Source: Gluconacetobacter dulcium
Lineage (GTDB): Bacteria > Pseudomonadota > Alphaproteobacteria > Acetobacterales > Acetobacteraceae
Length of the DNA: 64,000 nucleotides
Assembly: GCF_014174165.1 (NCBI RefSeq)
Contig: NZ_JABEQN010000005.1
Location: forward strand, 62,001 to 126,000
Direction of reading: 5' to 3'
The translations under genes and the position numbers were made by a program. Each line of letters opens with the position of its first letter. Position 1 is the stretch's first letter. This document shows, piece after piece, positions 36,346 through 44,609 of this stretch. Under the pieces are notes generated by a model. The model made no database searches, was not told where the DNA came from, and was given only the letters and a program-made list of their open reading frames with translations.

Positions 36346-37365
36346 CTATTCATTGAAGCCCGCGAGAACGATCTTTCCCTTTGCCCGCCCGCTCTCGACC
36401 AGGGCGTGCGCGCGACGCAGATTGGTCGCGTTGATCGGGCCGAAAGTCTCGCCCAGCGTCGTGCGGATGCGCCCACTGTCCACGAGGGCCGCGATCTCGT
36501 TCAGCAATTTGCCTTGCTCGGCCATGTCGGCGGTTTGGAACATCGGGCGTGTGAATGTCAATTCCCAATGCAGTGACAGGCTCTTGCGCTTGAACGGCAG
36601 CGCGTTGAGGGCCTGCGGATCGTCGATCAATCCGAAATGTCCTTGTGGCGCCAGCAATTCCACGATATCGGCGAGGTGCTGGTCCGTCTGCGTCGTGGAG
36701 AAGACGAAGCCGGGTGCGCCGGTCGGAAGGTGCGCGACCTGTCCGGCGAGGGAATGCCGATGGTCGATCACGTGATGCGCGCCGAGGCTGCGGACCCATT
36801 CCTGGGTCTCGGGGCGCGAGGCGGTGGCGATGATCGTAAGGTTGGTCAGCGCACGGGCAAGCTGGATCGCGATCGAACCGACGCCGCCCGCGCCGCCGAC
36901 GATCAGCAGGGACGGCACGGTGCCGGGAACCGGGCGGCGGATGTCGAGCCGGTCGAACAGCATTTCCCATGCCGTGATCGCGGTCAGCGGCAGGGCGGCG
37001 GCCTGCGTCCAGTCCAGCGATTTCGGTTTGTGGCCCACGATCCGTTCATCGACCAGATGGAACTGGGCGTTGGTCCCCGGGCGATGCAGCGATCCGGCAT
37101 AGAAGACTTTGTCGCCGACCGCGAAATGGCGGACATCCGGCCCTGTTGCCGTCACGATTCCCGCGGCGTCCCAGCCGAGTACACGCCATTGGCCGGGTTC
37201 GGGCGTGGCGCTGGACCGGACCTTGGTGTCCACGGGATTGACCGAAACAGCCCGGACTTCGACCAGCAGGTCGTGCCCGGTCGGCATGGGTTTCGGCAGT
37301 TCGATATCCTGCAACGCGTCAGGGTCCGTGATCGGCAGGGGGGCTTGATAGCCAACGGCACGCAT
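36346..37365 (-). CDS. Zinc-binding alcohol dehydrogenase family / quinone-oxidoreductase-like MDR protein
   Basis: 339 residues, medium-chain dehydrogenase/reductase fold. GroES-like N-terminal domain: VSVNPVDTKVR and GWDAAGIVTATGPDV. NADPH-binding domain: LLIVGGAGGVGSIAIQLAR. It lacks the Cys/His zinc ligands and resembles the zinc-independent quinone reductase-like group. It is first in the operon and divergent from an HxlR regulator 100 bases away, a common pairing in which the regulator controls a reductase for electrophiles or quinones. Confidence 0.9.
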   Translation of the reverse strand: MRAVGYQAPLPITDPDALQDIELPKPMPTGHDLLVEVRAVSVNPVDTKVRSSATPEPGQWRVLGWDAAGIVTATGPDVRHFAVGDKVFYAGSLHRPGTNAQFHLVDERIVGHKPKSLDWTQAAALPLTAITAWEMLFDRLDIRRPVPGTVPSLLIVGGAGGVGSIAIQLARALTNLTIIATASRPETQEWVRSLGAHHVIDHRHSLAGQVAHLPTGAPGFVFSTTQTDQHLADIVELLAPQGHFGLIDDPQALNALPFKRKSLSLHWELTFTRPMFQTADMAEQGKLLNEIAALVDSGRIRTTLGETFGPINATNLRRAHALVESGRAKGKIVLAGFNE

Positions 37366-37445
37366 GATGTCCGCTCCATCGTTGAATGGAGGCAGGATGA
37401 AGCGTTATGCTCGGTATTCGCAAGAACGCACATATAACGCCCATA

Positions 37446-37461
37446 GTATCGGAAATGATAC
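37446..37461. promoter_or_regulatory. Inverted repeat, candidate HxlR operator
   Basis: GTATCGGAAATGATAC, a 5-6-5 inverted repeat, lies in the divergent promoter region four bases before the preferred HxlR start. HxlR proteins bind such sites to repress themselves and the divergent reductase gene; the assignment is by position and symmetry. Confidence 0.55.
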
Positions 37462-37465
37462 CGTC

Positions 37466-37852
37466 ATGCCCCGTATTCGTCACAAGCAGCTCGATTGCAG
37501 CCCCGGCTGCGCCGTGGAAGCGACGCTGGAACTGATCGACGGGAAGTGGAAAGGGGTGATTCTCTTCCATCTTCTGCACGGGACGATGCGTTTCAACGCC
37601 CTTCGAAAACGTTTGCCGAACGTCACCCAGCGCATGTTGACGGCGCAGTTGCGCGAGCTGGAGCAGGACGGGTTCGTGCTGCGTACGGTCTATGCCGAAG
37701 TGCCGCCGAAAGTCGAATACAGCCTGACCGGGCGTGGCCGGAGCCTGGAGCCGGTCATCATGGCGCTGAAGCACTGGGGCGATGCCCATACCCGGTTCGG
37801 AAAGGGCGAGGACCAGCCGGCCTCCGTCGCCGGGTCGTTGACGACGATGTGA
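37466..37852 (+). CDS. HxlR-family transcriptional regulator
   Basis: 128 residues from ATG 37466 (MPRIRHKQLDCSPGCAVEA). Winged HTH pattern: VEATLELIDGKWKGVILFHL, MRFNALRKRLPNVTQRMLT and LEQDGFVLRTVYAEVPPKVE, all diagnostic of HxlR. An in-frame ATG at 37397 has a GGAGG nearby but gives an unusually long N-terminus that would include the inverted repeat in the coding region. The single N-terminal Cys-x3-Cys could sense electrophiles or oxidants, as in related HypR/QorR-type members. Divergent from the reductase operon it probably controls. Confidence 0.88.
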   Translation: MPRIRHKQLDCSPGCAVEATLELIDGKWKGVILFHLLHGTMRFNALRKRLPNVTQRMLTAQLRELEQDGFVLRTVYAEVPPKVEYSLTGRGRSLEPVIMALKHWGDAHTRFGKGEDQPASVAGSLTTM

Positions 37853-37882
37853 AGCTATCGACGGAGAAGGATGCTTCATTTA

Positions 37883-37899
37883 ATAGACGATCGGTCTAT
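37883..37899. promoter_or_regulatory. TetR-type palindrome, orphaned
   Basis: ATAGAC-GATCG-GTCTAT, a 17-bp inverted repeat of the form seen in TetR/NemR-type operators (TAGACxxxxGGTCTA). No intact gene follows; the IS3 fragment starts two bases after it. It may be the left-over operator of a promoter cut by the insertion. Confidence 0.4.
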
Positions 37900-37900
37900 A

Positions 37901-38082
37901 TGATGCGCCGCGCCAACGAGATCCTGCGCAAGGAAGCGGCGTATTTTGCGATGGCGGAGTTCGACCGCCGCGGGAAATGATGATGGCGTTCATCGACGGC
38001 CATCGTGAGGACTTGGGTATCGAGCCGATCTGCCGCGAACTGGCGATCGCCCCATCCTCCTGTCATGAACATGCCGCGCGTA
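37901..38082 (+). pseudogene. IS3-family transposase fragment (orfA end and orfB start)
   Basis: One frame ends with MMRRANEILRKEAAYFAMAE then FDRRGK and a stop, the conserved C-terminus of IS3 OrfA. The overlapping frame starts MMMAFIDGHREDLGIEPICR and ELAIAPSSCHEHAAR, the N-terminus of OrfB before its integrase core. Both are cut: nothing of OrfA's HTH remains and the DDE domain is absent. It abuts an IS66 fragment in opposite orientation. Confidence 0.8.
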
Positions 38083-38274
38083 GCCCCGTCCACACTGACC
38101 TCCGACAGGATGCTCAGCTTCCGCGCCACAGGCCAGCGCCGTCGACGCTCCACGCCAATCAGGATCTCCTGCCCCATTCTCACCTCCCAAACGACGTCAA
38201 TAACGACGTCGTTAACGACAGGAGATTACCAATCATCCAATCCACTCATAAGGCGGCCGTGAGCGGCCGGTTAC
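38079..38274 (-). pseudogene. IS66-family TnpA fragment with one terminus
   Basis: Minus strand encodes MRMGQEILIGVERRRRW, then KLSILSEVSVDGAT, the N-terminus of IS66 accessory protein TnpA, preceded by GGGAGG. It stops at the IS3 fragment. Upstream of it, the minus strand starts with GTAACCGGCCGCTCAC at 38274, which resembles an IS66 terminal repeat (GTAAGCG/GTAACCG type). A 12-bp palindrome AACGACGTCGTT also lies in the leader (about 38202-38213). Only one end of the element survives. Confidence 0.65.
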
Positions 38275-38435
38275 AGTCCTTCCGCCCCGGCCGTCCGGGT
38301 GGTGGTCAGGATATGGGCGTGATGGTTTCGGTTGTCCCCTTCCCGGCCGGGTTCATGGATCGCCACATCGGCCACCACCCCGTATCGCTTCACCAGTTCA
38401 CGGGCGAAATCCCGGGCCAGTTCCTTGGCTGTGCC
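38271..38435 (-). pseudogene. MobA/MobL relaxase fragment
   Basis: Encodes WGTAKELARDFARELVKRYG, VVADVAIHEP and REGDNRNHHAHILTTTR, the metal-binding histidine region (HxH) of MobA/MobL-type conjugative relaxases. It is fused in frame at its 5' side to a toxin remnant. At its 3' side the stop TAA is supplied by the IS66 terminus, showing that the insertion cut the relaxase gene. A remnant of a former plasmid or integrative element. Confidence 0.7.
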
Positions 38436-38719
38436 CCATTCATCGACGTTGTGCTCCGAGACGATGACCCAGCTTGGGACATCATCCAGTCCGATCGCCG
38501 CCTTGACCTTCGCCGGTATCTCGATCCCGACGGTATCGCCGGAAGGCGGCGTGTGCGTGATCGGCAGAAGCACGACAGCGGAGCCCGCGGCACGCTGTCG
38601 CTGGCCGCGACGAGGCAGGCGGGACAATCTTTGCCCTGATCCAGTCCCCGCGCGGCTTCATGCGTCCATAAATAATCGTAACGGCCTACGATGCGTGGTT
38701 TGGGTTCGGGAAACGACAC
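38436..38719 (-). pseudogene. PemK/growth-inhibitor-like toxin, frameshifted
   Basis: Starts at GTG 38719 with AAGGGG upstream: SFPEPKPRIVGRYDYLWTHE and ARGLDQGKDCPACLVAA match the N-terminus of PemK-type growth inhibitors. A frameshift near 38,580 moves the conserved continuation VVLLPITHTPPSGD and EIPAKVKAAIGLDDVPSWV into another frame, which then runs into the relaxase fragment. The usual C-terminal WPGxDLRP is lost. So this toxin is inactive. The region upstream shows no intact antitoxin. Confidence 0.65.
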
Positions 38720-39249
38720 GGACGGCCCCTTATTTCAGCAACTCGTCGAGATGGGGATGTTCGGGGCAGGGTCATGCTCGACGCGGTGGGACGCGAAGTC
38801 GGGAAGGAGGTCATCCACGTCGCGACGAATTTACGGGACAATACGGGGGTCGCGGCGCTTGATTGGGGCATGTCCACCCATATTTCCGTCATTGCCGCCA
38901 TCGCCATCGCCATCGCCATCGCCATCGCCTTCACCCTCGCGCCGACCCAGGCCAGGTCTTCGTCGCCAGCTCCGATGTGCCGCCGCCCTGGGGTTCGTAG
39001 CAGGGGATATGGAACCGCTCTGGGAATCGAGCGTTCTGGCGCTGGTCTGCGAGGGTTGGGAATATTCCCGACTCGACATGCTGGCTGATGTGCCGGCATC
39101 CCTGATCAACCAATGGGAAGATATCTATACCGCCGTGCCGGACCCGTTCTTGAAGCCCGCCATCGAGAGCCTTTTGCAGCGCAGCAGGCCGCCAGGGCAG
39201 CCAGCCCTCCACCGCGGCGGCTCCTCGTATCGCCTTGCCGGCGACCAGA
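38720..39249. other. Gene-free stretch upstream of polysaccharide genes
   Basis: 530 bp without a convincing gene. A plus-strand frame at about 39,000-39,257 encodes a plausible protein piece (LWESSVLALVCEGWEYSRL) but has no start or homologue I recognise. A hexanucleotide microsatellite lies at 38,897. It should contain the promoter for the genes at 39,250 onward. Confidence 0.45.
38897..38929. repeat. (GCCATC)5 microsatellite
   Basis: Five perfect copies of GCCATC followed by GCC. Its 6-bp unit keeps any reading frame (Ala-Ile on plus, Met-Ala on minus), so length change by slippage would not shift frames. Confidence 0.9.
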
Positions 39250-40905
39250 ATGGCTGACCTGACAAAGGCGTCAGCGGCCAGCATCGCCGATCTGGCCGAT
39301 AGCGGTGTGTTCCAGGCGCTGGAGAACCTGACGGAGCAGGTGCGCGGCCTCATCGCGAACCGCCCCGTCGCTTTGCTCGACTGGCCGAATTACGAGAATT
39401 CCGGGGATCACCTCATCTGGCTGGGCGAGAAGACTCTGCTGCGCGCGCACTTACAGTGCAACATTGTCTACGAAGCCAGCCTCCGAAATTTTGATTTCTA
39501 CGCCTTCAATCAATTGCCAGACGATACCGTGATCGTCTTTCAGGGCGGCGGCAATTTCGGCGACCTTTACAGCCACCATCAGCGCCATCGGGAATCCATC
39601 ATCGCCGGTTATCCGGAGCGGCGCATTATCCTGCTCCCCCAGAGCATTCATTACGAGACCGCGGTCGGTATCGAGCGGAGCCGGGCAATTCTGCAAGGCC
39701 ATCCCGATCTGCACGTTTTTGCACGCGACCATGAAAGCCTCGCCATCGCGCGCGACCGCCTCGGGCTAAGGCAGGCCCAGCTCGGCATCGACTGCGCCTT
39801 CTTTCTGACCGCCGTCATTCACCGGCTTCTGGCGACACTGCCCGCCCCCGACCGATGCCTGGTTGCTTTGCTGCGCGACGACGCCGAGCGCCTTCCCCAT
39901 GGCCTGGGAACGACCTTGGCTCGGGAGGATTGGAGTTCCGTGCACGGGGTGGAGGATAGTGCCAATGTACAGGCAGAGGCAGCCCTCCACAGCCTCAATC
40001 TGGATGAGGTGTTCGACACCGCTTTCGACCGCATTTCATGGCAGCGCCTGTATCGTGCCGTCGAGATCCTGGCGCCTGGAACGCTGATTCTTACCGACCG
40101 TCTGCACGGGCATGTGCTCGCACTGATGATGGGCAAGCCCCATATTCTCCTCAACAACCGGATTGGCAAAAACCGCAATTTCTTGAACGCCTGGACCGCC
40201 AGATCCGGCCTGGTTCGCTATATTGATCAATCCCAGGACAGCGCAGAGCTTCTCATGCTGGAAAATTACGAATTGGCACTGCAAGCCAAGGAGCGCGATC
40301 TCCAGGTTAAGGAGAGCGACATTCAGGCGAGGGATGAAACAATTGCGGCCCTAACGGCCGAACGAGACAGTGCCCGCGCAGAGCAGGCGCGACTGCGCGC
40401 AGAGCTTCTCGACACCGAGAGGCTGCGGGCGGCAATCGCGGCCGAACGAGACAATGCCCGTGCAGAGCAGGCGCGACTGCGCGCCGAGCTTCTCGACACC
40501 GAGAGCCTGCGGGCGGCAATCGCGGCCGAACGAGACAATGCCCGTGCAGAGCAGGCGCGACTGCACGCCGAGCTTCTCGACGCCGAGAGCCTGCGGGCGG
40601 CAACCGCGGCCGAACTCGACCGGACACGAAAGGACAAGGACAGCGCGCAGCAACTGGGCGCCCGCCTTCATGCCGATCTGCAACTGGCCATGGCCCGTGC
40701 GCTGACGCTCGATGCGGAACTGGTCACAAGCCGCGCGACCGGAATTGGTCACGAAGAACTGGCACGCCTGCATCACGCGCTCGCCCAGGCTGAAAGCAAC
40801 GCGGCCGAAGGGCAGATCGCGCGCGGCCATGTCTCGGCGATCCTGGCCTCCACCTCATGGCGGATCACCGCCCCCTTGCGGTTCGTGGGCAAAATCTTCC
40901 GCTAG
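39250..40905 (+). CDS. Polysaccharide pyruvyl transferase family protein with C-terminal coiled coil
   Basis: 551 residues. Residues about 35-330 form a pyruvyl-transferase (CsaB/ExoV/WcaK-like) domain: VALLDWPNYENSGDHLIWLG, VIVFQGGGNFGDLYSHHQRH, RRIILLPQSIHYE, LILTDRLHGHVLALMMGKPH. It would add a pyruvate ketal to a sugar of an exopolysaccharide using phosphoenolpyruvate. Residues about 335-510 are a long coiled coil containing three near-identical 28-residue repeats, and the end carries STSWRITAPLR. Combining the enzyme with such a coiled coil is unusual. ATG at 39250 has no strong ribosome site; TTG at 39235 is possible. Confidence 0.85.
   Translation: MADLTKASAASIADLADSGVFQALENLTEQVRGLIANRPVALLDWPNYENSGDHLIWLGEKTLLRAHLQCNIVYEASLRNFDFYAFNQLPDDTVIVFQGGGNFGDLYSHHQRHRESIIAGYPERRIILLPQSIHYETAVGIERSRAILQGHPDLHVFARDHESLAIARDRLGLRQAQLGIDCAFFLTAVIHRLLATLPAPDRCLVALLRDDAERLPHGLGTTLAREDWSSVHGVEDSANVQAEAALHSLNLDEVFDTAFDRISWQRLYRAVEILAPGTLILTDRLHGHVLALMMGKPHILLNNRIGKNRNFLNAWTARSGLVRYIDQSQDSAELLMLENYELALQAKERDLQVKESDIQARDETIAALTAERDSARAEQARLRAELLDTERLRAAIAAERDNARAEQARLRAELLDTESLRAAIAAERDNARAEQARLHAELLDAESLRAATAAELDRTRKDKDSAQQLGARLHADLQLAMARALTLDAELVTSRATGIGHEELARLHHALAQAESNAAEGQIARGHVSAILASTSWRITAPLRFVGKIFR
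40357..40608 (+). repeat. Three tandem 84-bp in-frame repeats
   Basis: Units begin at 40357, 40441 and 40525 with GCCGAACGAGACARTGCCCG, and a fourth diverged copy starts at 40609. Each encodes a 28-residue heptad unit AERDxARAEQARLRAELLDT, four heptads long. Units two and three are almost identical in DNA, so the expansion is recent. Confidence 0.95.
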
Positions 40906-41029
40906 GGGCGGGACGCGCGGGCCTGTCGGCGCATCTGGACAATGGCTTGGCTATAAGGGATGTAGTAGAGGCGCTCCGTGCTCGGCAAGGCGCCGATAGA
41001 GGTCTGTTTGAAATGTCGATTGTGCTGTC

Positions 41030-42667
41030 ATGACTGCTGACACCCGTCCCGGATTGCCCAGCGGATTGCCCATTGCCGGACATGAAGACCAAAGCGCGCA
41101 GGCCATTCGGGAAGCCGTGCTGAAGCGCGAAATCGCGCGATTGACCCGCGAGCGGAACAGTCAGGCGGACAGGGCCAATGCCCTGCAGAGCAAGCTTGCG
41201 ATTCTGCGCTATGACGACGCTCCCGTCGTGCCGCCGCTCGTGCCACAGGCGATGGTGGACAGTGACGAACTGGCGGCCCTGCGCGCCAGCCTCGCCGCCA
41301 AAGATGCGCTCATCCGTGGACTTTTTCAATCGACATCATGGAAACTGACGGCTCCGGTGCGGGCGCTCGCCGCCTGGCTCGGGCGAGGCAAACCGCCCAT
41401 TATGGAAGCCGCCATTCAAGCGACCACTCTCTCGCCGCGGGCCTTTGCGGGACAATCGCCCATACCGGATGCCGCCGGCCTGGTGAGATCGGCCGAACGG
41501 CTCGCGGCTAAGACCCATCAAGCGCCGACCACAGCGGGGCGCGGCGTGGTGCTGGTTGTCGCCGATTTTCTGCCACTCTACGATCAACAAAGTGGCGGCC
41601 TGCGCCTGAAAACCCTGATGGCCCTGATCTGCGCCCTGGAATGGGACGTGGTATTCTGTTCCTTCACGCCCGCCGAGCAATCCCCCGGCCCGCTGGCAAC
41701 GGAAGCCGGCCGCCTGCGTTACGAAAACGCGCTCCGGGAGATTGGGGTCAGCCGTTTCCTGTATGGAAACGAGGACGCCCGGGCCTATCTGGCGCAATCG
41801 GGGCGGGACGTTCGATACGCCTTCATCAGCTTCCCCAGCATCGCCATGGCATTCATTCCACTGGTCCGGCTGCACTGCCCCTGGGCGCGTATCCTCTATG
41901 ATATGGTGGATTTCCATTATCTGCGCATGAGCCGCGAAGCGGAGCTGATCGGCGACCCCACGCTGCGCGCGGCTGCGGAAGCCACCTTGGCACAGGAACT
42001 GTCCTGTATCGCCACCGCCGATCTCACCTTCGCAGTGACGGAGGACGAAAAGGCGGCCTTGCTGCGCCATGCCCCCGATGCCGTGATCGACGTTCTGCCC
42101 AATGTCTTCGATATGCCGGCCGATGAGCCACCGGGTCCCGCCGGCCGGCGCGATCTGCTGTTCGTCGGCGGCTTCTGGCACAAGCCGAACGGCGATGCCG
42201 TGCGCTGGTTCGTCAAGGAAATCTGGCCTGAGTTGCATCGTGAAATGCCGGATCTGGTGTTCCGCGTCGTCGGCGCCAATGCGGATGCCGATATCCTCGC
42301 CTTTGACGCCATGCCGAATATTGAAATCCTGGGCTTCGTGCCGGATCTGACCGAGTTGCAGCGCACGTCGCGGGTCTTTGTCGCCCCGTTGCGCTATGGC
42401 GCAGGCATGAAGGGCAAGGTCGGCCAGAGCCTGGCGCATGGGTTGCCCGTCGTGGCCACCCCCGTCGGCGCGGAAGGCATGGCGTTGGAGCACGGCGTCA
42501 ATATCATGGTAGCCGAAACGCCGCAGGACTTCGCGCGTCAGGTGATTCAACTCGTGCGGGACGACGCTTTGTGGCTCGCCCTGCAAAAGCAGGGCCGCGC
42601 CCTGATCGCCGACACGCTGTCGACCGATGTGGTGCGACGCAAGCTGGGCGATATCCTCCGTGACTGA
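41030..42667 (+). CDS. Glycosyltransferase family 4 with N-terminal coiled coil
   Basis: 545 residues. Residues about 20-95 are a short charged coiled coil, then the motif FQSTSWKLTAPVRAL, the same signature as at the end of the previous gene. The GT-B catalytic part follows: VVLVVADFLPLYDQQSGGLR, RILYDMVDFHYLRMSREAEL, DLLFVGGFWHKPNGDAVRWF, FVAPLRYGAGMKGKVGQSLA and GLPVVATPVGAEGM. It should add a sugar in exopolysaccharide or O-antigen synthesis. ATG at 41030. Its stop region overlaps the next gene's GTG start. Confidence 0.9.
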   Translation: MTADTRPGLPSGLPIAGHEDQSAQAIREAVLKREIARLTRERNSQADRANALQSKLAILRYDDAPVVPPLVPQAMVDSDELAALRASLAAKDALIRGLFQSTSWKLTAPVRALAAWLGRGKPPIMEAAIQATTLSPRAFAGQSPIPDAAGLVRSAERLAAKTHQAPTTAGRGVVLVVADFLPLYDQQSGGLRLKTLMALICALEWDVVFCSFTPAEQSPGPLATEAGRLRYENALREIGVSRFLYGNEDARAYLAQSGRDVRYAFISFPSIAMAFIPLVRLHCPWARILYDMVDFHYLRMSREAELIGDPTLRAAAEATLAQELSCIATADLTFAVTEDEKAALLRHAPDAVIDVLPNVFDMPADEPPGPAGRRDLLFVGGFWHKPNGDAVRWFVKEIWPELHREMPDLVFRVVGANADADILAFDAMPNIEILGFVPDLTELQRTSRVFVAPLRYGAGMKGKVGQSLAHGLPVVATPVGAEGMALEHGVNIMVAETPQDFARQVIQLVRDDALWLALQKQGRALIADTLSTDVVRRKLGDILRD

Positions 42668-43361
42668 GATTCTGATCGCGGGCATCTATCTGGCTGATCG
42701 TCCGAACACAGCGGCGCATCTCATCTATGAATTCGCGGGCGCACGTCGCACGCGCGTCACGCAGCGATGGGTGGCGCTGGCGGCGGACCGTCCTGGGGAT
42801 TGCGACCTGCCCTGCACCGTCTCGATCCGGCTGCAGCGCACGCCGAAATTTCTTCTGGTCAACGACCTGACCGCCGATGCCGCACGTTTCGACTGGATCC
42901 TGCTGGTCGATGACGATGTCGAACTGCCGCCGGATTTCATCGACAGTTTTATCGATCTGGCCGAGCGGTACGACTTCGCGCTCTGCCAGCCCGCGCGAAC
43001 CGTCGATAGTTACATCGACCATCCGCTGGTGATGCAAAACCCCGGCGTGAAGGCGCGGCAGACCCGTTTCGTCGAGATCGGGCCGGTGACGGCGATCCGG
43101 CGGGACGCCGCGCAGCTCATTCTGCCCGTCGCGGCCGATTGCGGCATGGGTTGGGGGCTGGACTATGTCTGGCCCCGCGTGATGGAAGATGCGGGGTTGA
43201 GGATGGGTATCGTGGATGCGACGCCTATTGCCCACAGGATGCGCCGTCAGGTCAGCGGCTATGGGTATGACGATGCGGCACGCGGCATGAGCGAGGTTCT
43301 GGCGGCCAATCGTCACCTGACGCGCGACCAGGCTTTCCAGGTGCTCGATGCTTATGTTTGA
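42660..43361 (+). CDS. Glycosyltransferase-like protein (GT-A, family 2-like)
   Basis: 233 residues from GTG 42660, overlapping the previous stop by eight bases. FDWILLVDDDVELPPDFIDS gives the DxD metal/nucleotide-sugar motif of GT-A enzymes, preceded by RTPKFLLVNDLTAD. It is shorter than a usual GT2 and lacks a clear C-terminal acceptor domain, and MGWGLDYVWPRVMEDAGLRM resembles the ED-x-D region of related enzymes. Cytoplasmic. It belongs to the same operon as the two flanking glycosyltransferases. Confidence 0.8.
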   Translation: MTEILIAGIYLADRPNTAAHLIYEFAGARRTRVTQRWVALAADRPGDCDLPCTVSIRLQRTPKFLLVNDLTADAARFDWILLVDDDVELPPDFIDSFIDLAERYDFALCQPARTVDSYIDHPLVMQNPGVKARQTRFVEIGPVTAIRRDAAQLILPVAADCGMGWGLDYVWPRVMEDAGLRMGIVDATPIAHRMRRQVSGYGYDDAARGMSEVLAANRHLTRDQAFQVLDAYV

Positions 43362-44424
43362 GCCGACAGGACTGCCGGCGACGCCTGAAATCTCGGCGAT
43401 CCTCACCACCTATAACCGCGCCCATCTGCTGCCTCGCGTGCTGGAGGGGCTGGCGGCGCAGCGCCTCGCGGCGCATCGTTTCGAGATTGTCGTCATTGAC
43501 GACGGCTCAACGGACGAGACACAGGCCATTCTCGCCGCCTGGGCGGAACGCCTGCCCATGCGCGTCTTGCGTCAGGCCCAGAGCGGACTTGCTGCCGCCA
43601 AAAATCTGGGGATTTTCGCCTGCCGCGCGCCGATCATCGTTTTTCTGGACGATGACGACGTGGCGGACAGCAATCTGCTGATCGGGCATCTGTCAGCCCA
43701 TCTGCGCCATCCGGATGTCAATGTCGCGGTTCTGGGCCATACCGATCTGGCGGCGGATATCGCCGATCTGCCAGTCATGCGCCATGTCACCGGCGCGGGC
43801 AGTCAGCTTTTTTCCTATGGTTGGATGAAGCCCGGTCAGATGCTCAGCTACCGGGAATTCTGGGGTGGCCGCAGCTCATGCAAGCGGGCTTTGCTGACCG
43901 AACACGGCATCTTCAATCCGATCTTCCGCTTCGGTTGCGAGGATATCGAACTGGCTTGGCGTCTCGCGCCAATGGGATTGCGGGTGGTGTATCAACCCTC
44001 GGCCCGCGCGACCATGATCCGCGGCCTGACATTCCGCGACTTTTGTCATCGCGCCCGCCGGCAAGGCCGGTCGCAATGGGCCTTCGCCAACCTGCACGGC
44101 GCGCAGGAAGTGCGGGATTATTGTGAGATAGACCAGGCGCTGGCGCTTTGGCCGAAAGTAGCCGCGGACATCACAGGCATTCTGCATTGGGTTGAAGGGC
44201 TCGATGCCATGATGCGGGCGCGCGGGACCGCCGTGCCGGCCCTCGCGACCGATACGCAGGCGGACATCGACGAGGCCTATGCCACGGCCTTTTTCCTCTG
44301 CCGGGTACAAGGCATCGCGGAAGCCGCCGGTCTTCCGCCGATCTTCAAGCGCCCTGAGGATCTACCCGTGTCACGGATGGATTTTCTGGACTGGGGCGTG
44401 CAATCGGATGGCAAGACGCTGTGA
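43348..44424 (+). CDS. Glycosyltransferase family 2
   Basis: 358 residues. GT-A motifs: ISAILTTYNRAHLLPRVLEG, FEIVVIDDGSTDET, SGLAAAKNLGIFACRAPIIV and FLDDDDVADSNLL, then FRFGCEDIELAWRLAPMGLR, the ED-x-D acceptor-side motif. The inverting enzyme uses a nucleotide sugar to extend a surface glycan. The start at 43348 overlaps the previous gene by 14 bases. It is the last gene of the 39.2-44.4 kb polysaccharide module. Confidence 0.92.
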   Translation: MLMFEPTGLPATPEISAILTTYNRAHLLPRVLEGLAAQRLAAHRFEIVVIDDGSTDETQAILAAWAERLPMRVLRQAQSGLAAAKNLGIFACRAPIIVFLDDDDVADSNLLIGHLSAHLRHPDVNVAVLGHTDLAADIADLPVMRHVTGAGSQLFSYGWMKPGQMLSYREFWGGRSSCKRALLTEHGIFNPIFRFGCEDIELAWRLAPMGLRVVYQPSARATMIRGLTFRDFCHRARRQGRSQWAFANLHGAQEVRDYCEIDQALALWPKVAADITGILHWVEGLDAMMRARGTAVPALATDTQADIDEAYATAFFLCRVQGIAEAAGLPPIFKRPEDLPVSRMDFLDWGVQSDGKTL

Positions 44425-44609
44425 CCGCCGCCAGGGTGAGCCGGCCTCATCCCAGGCTCGGGCCGTTATACCGACCTGCGGAGAGGTGTGTACCGGCTTG
44501 GTGCCGCGCCTGCCTCTCGGCCGTCTACAGATGATCACAAAGGGCAAGAGGCCGGAGGCGGGAGACACCTCACCCCATTCATTCACGATGAATCCCCATA
44601 GACCTTAGG

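Noticed and set aside
38271-38627. 118-codon minus-strand frame as a single toxin-relaxase fusion gene
   Set aside because: Its halves match parts of two unrelated families, the toxin N-terminus is in another frame and the stop comes from the IS66 end, so it is a scar rather than a gene.
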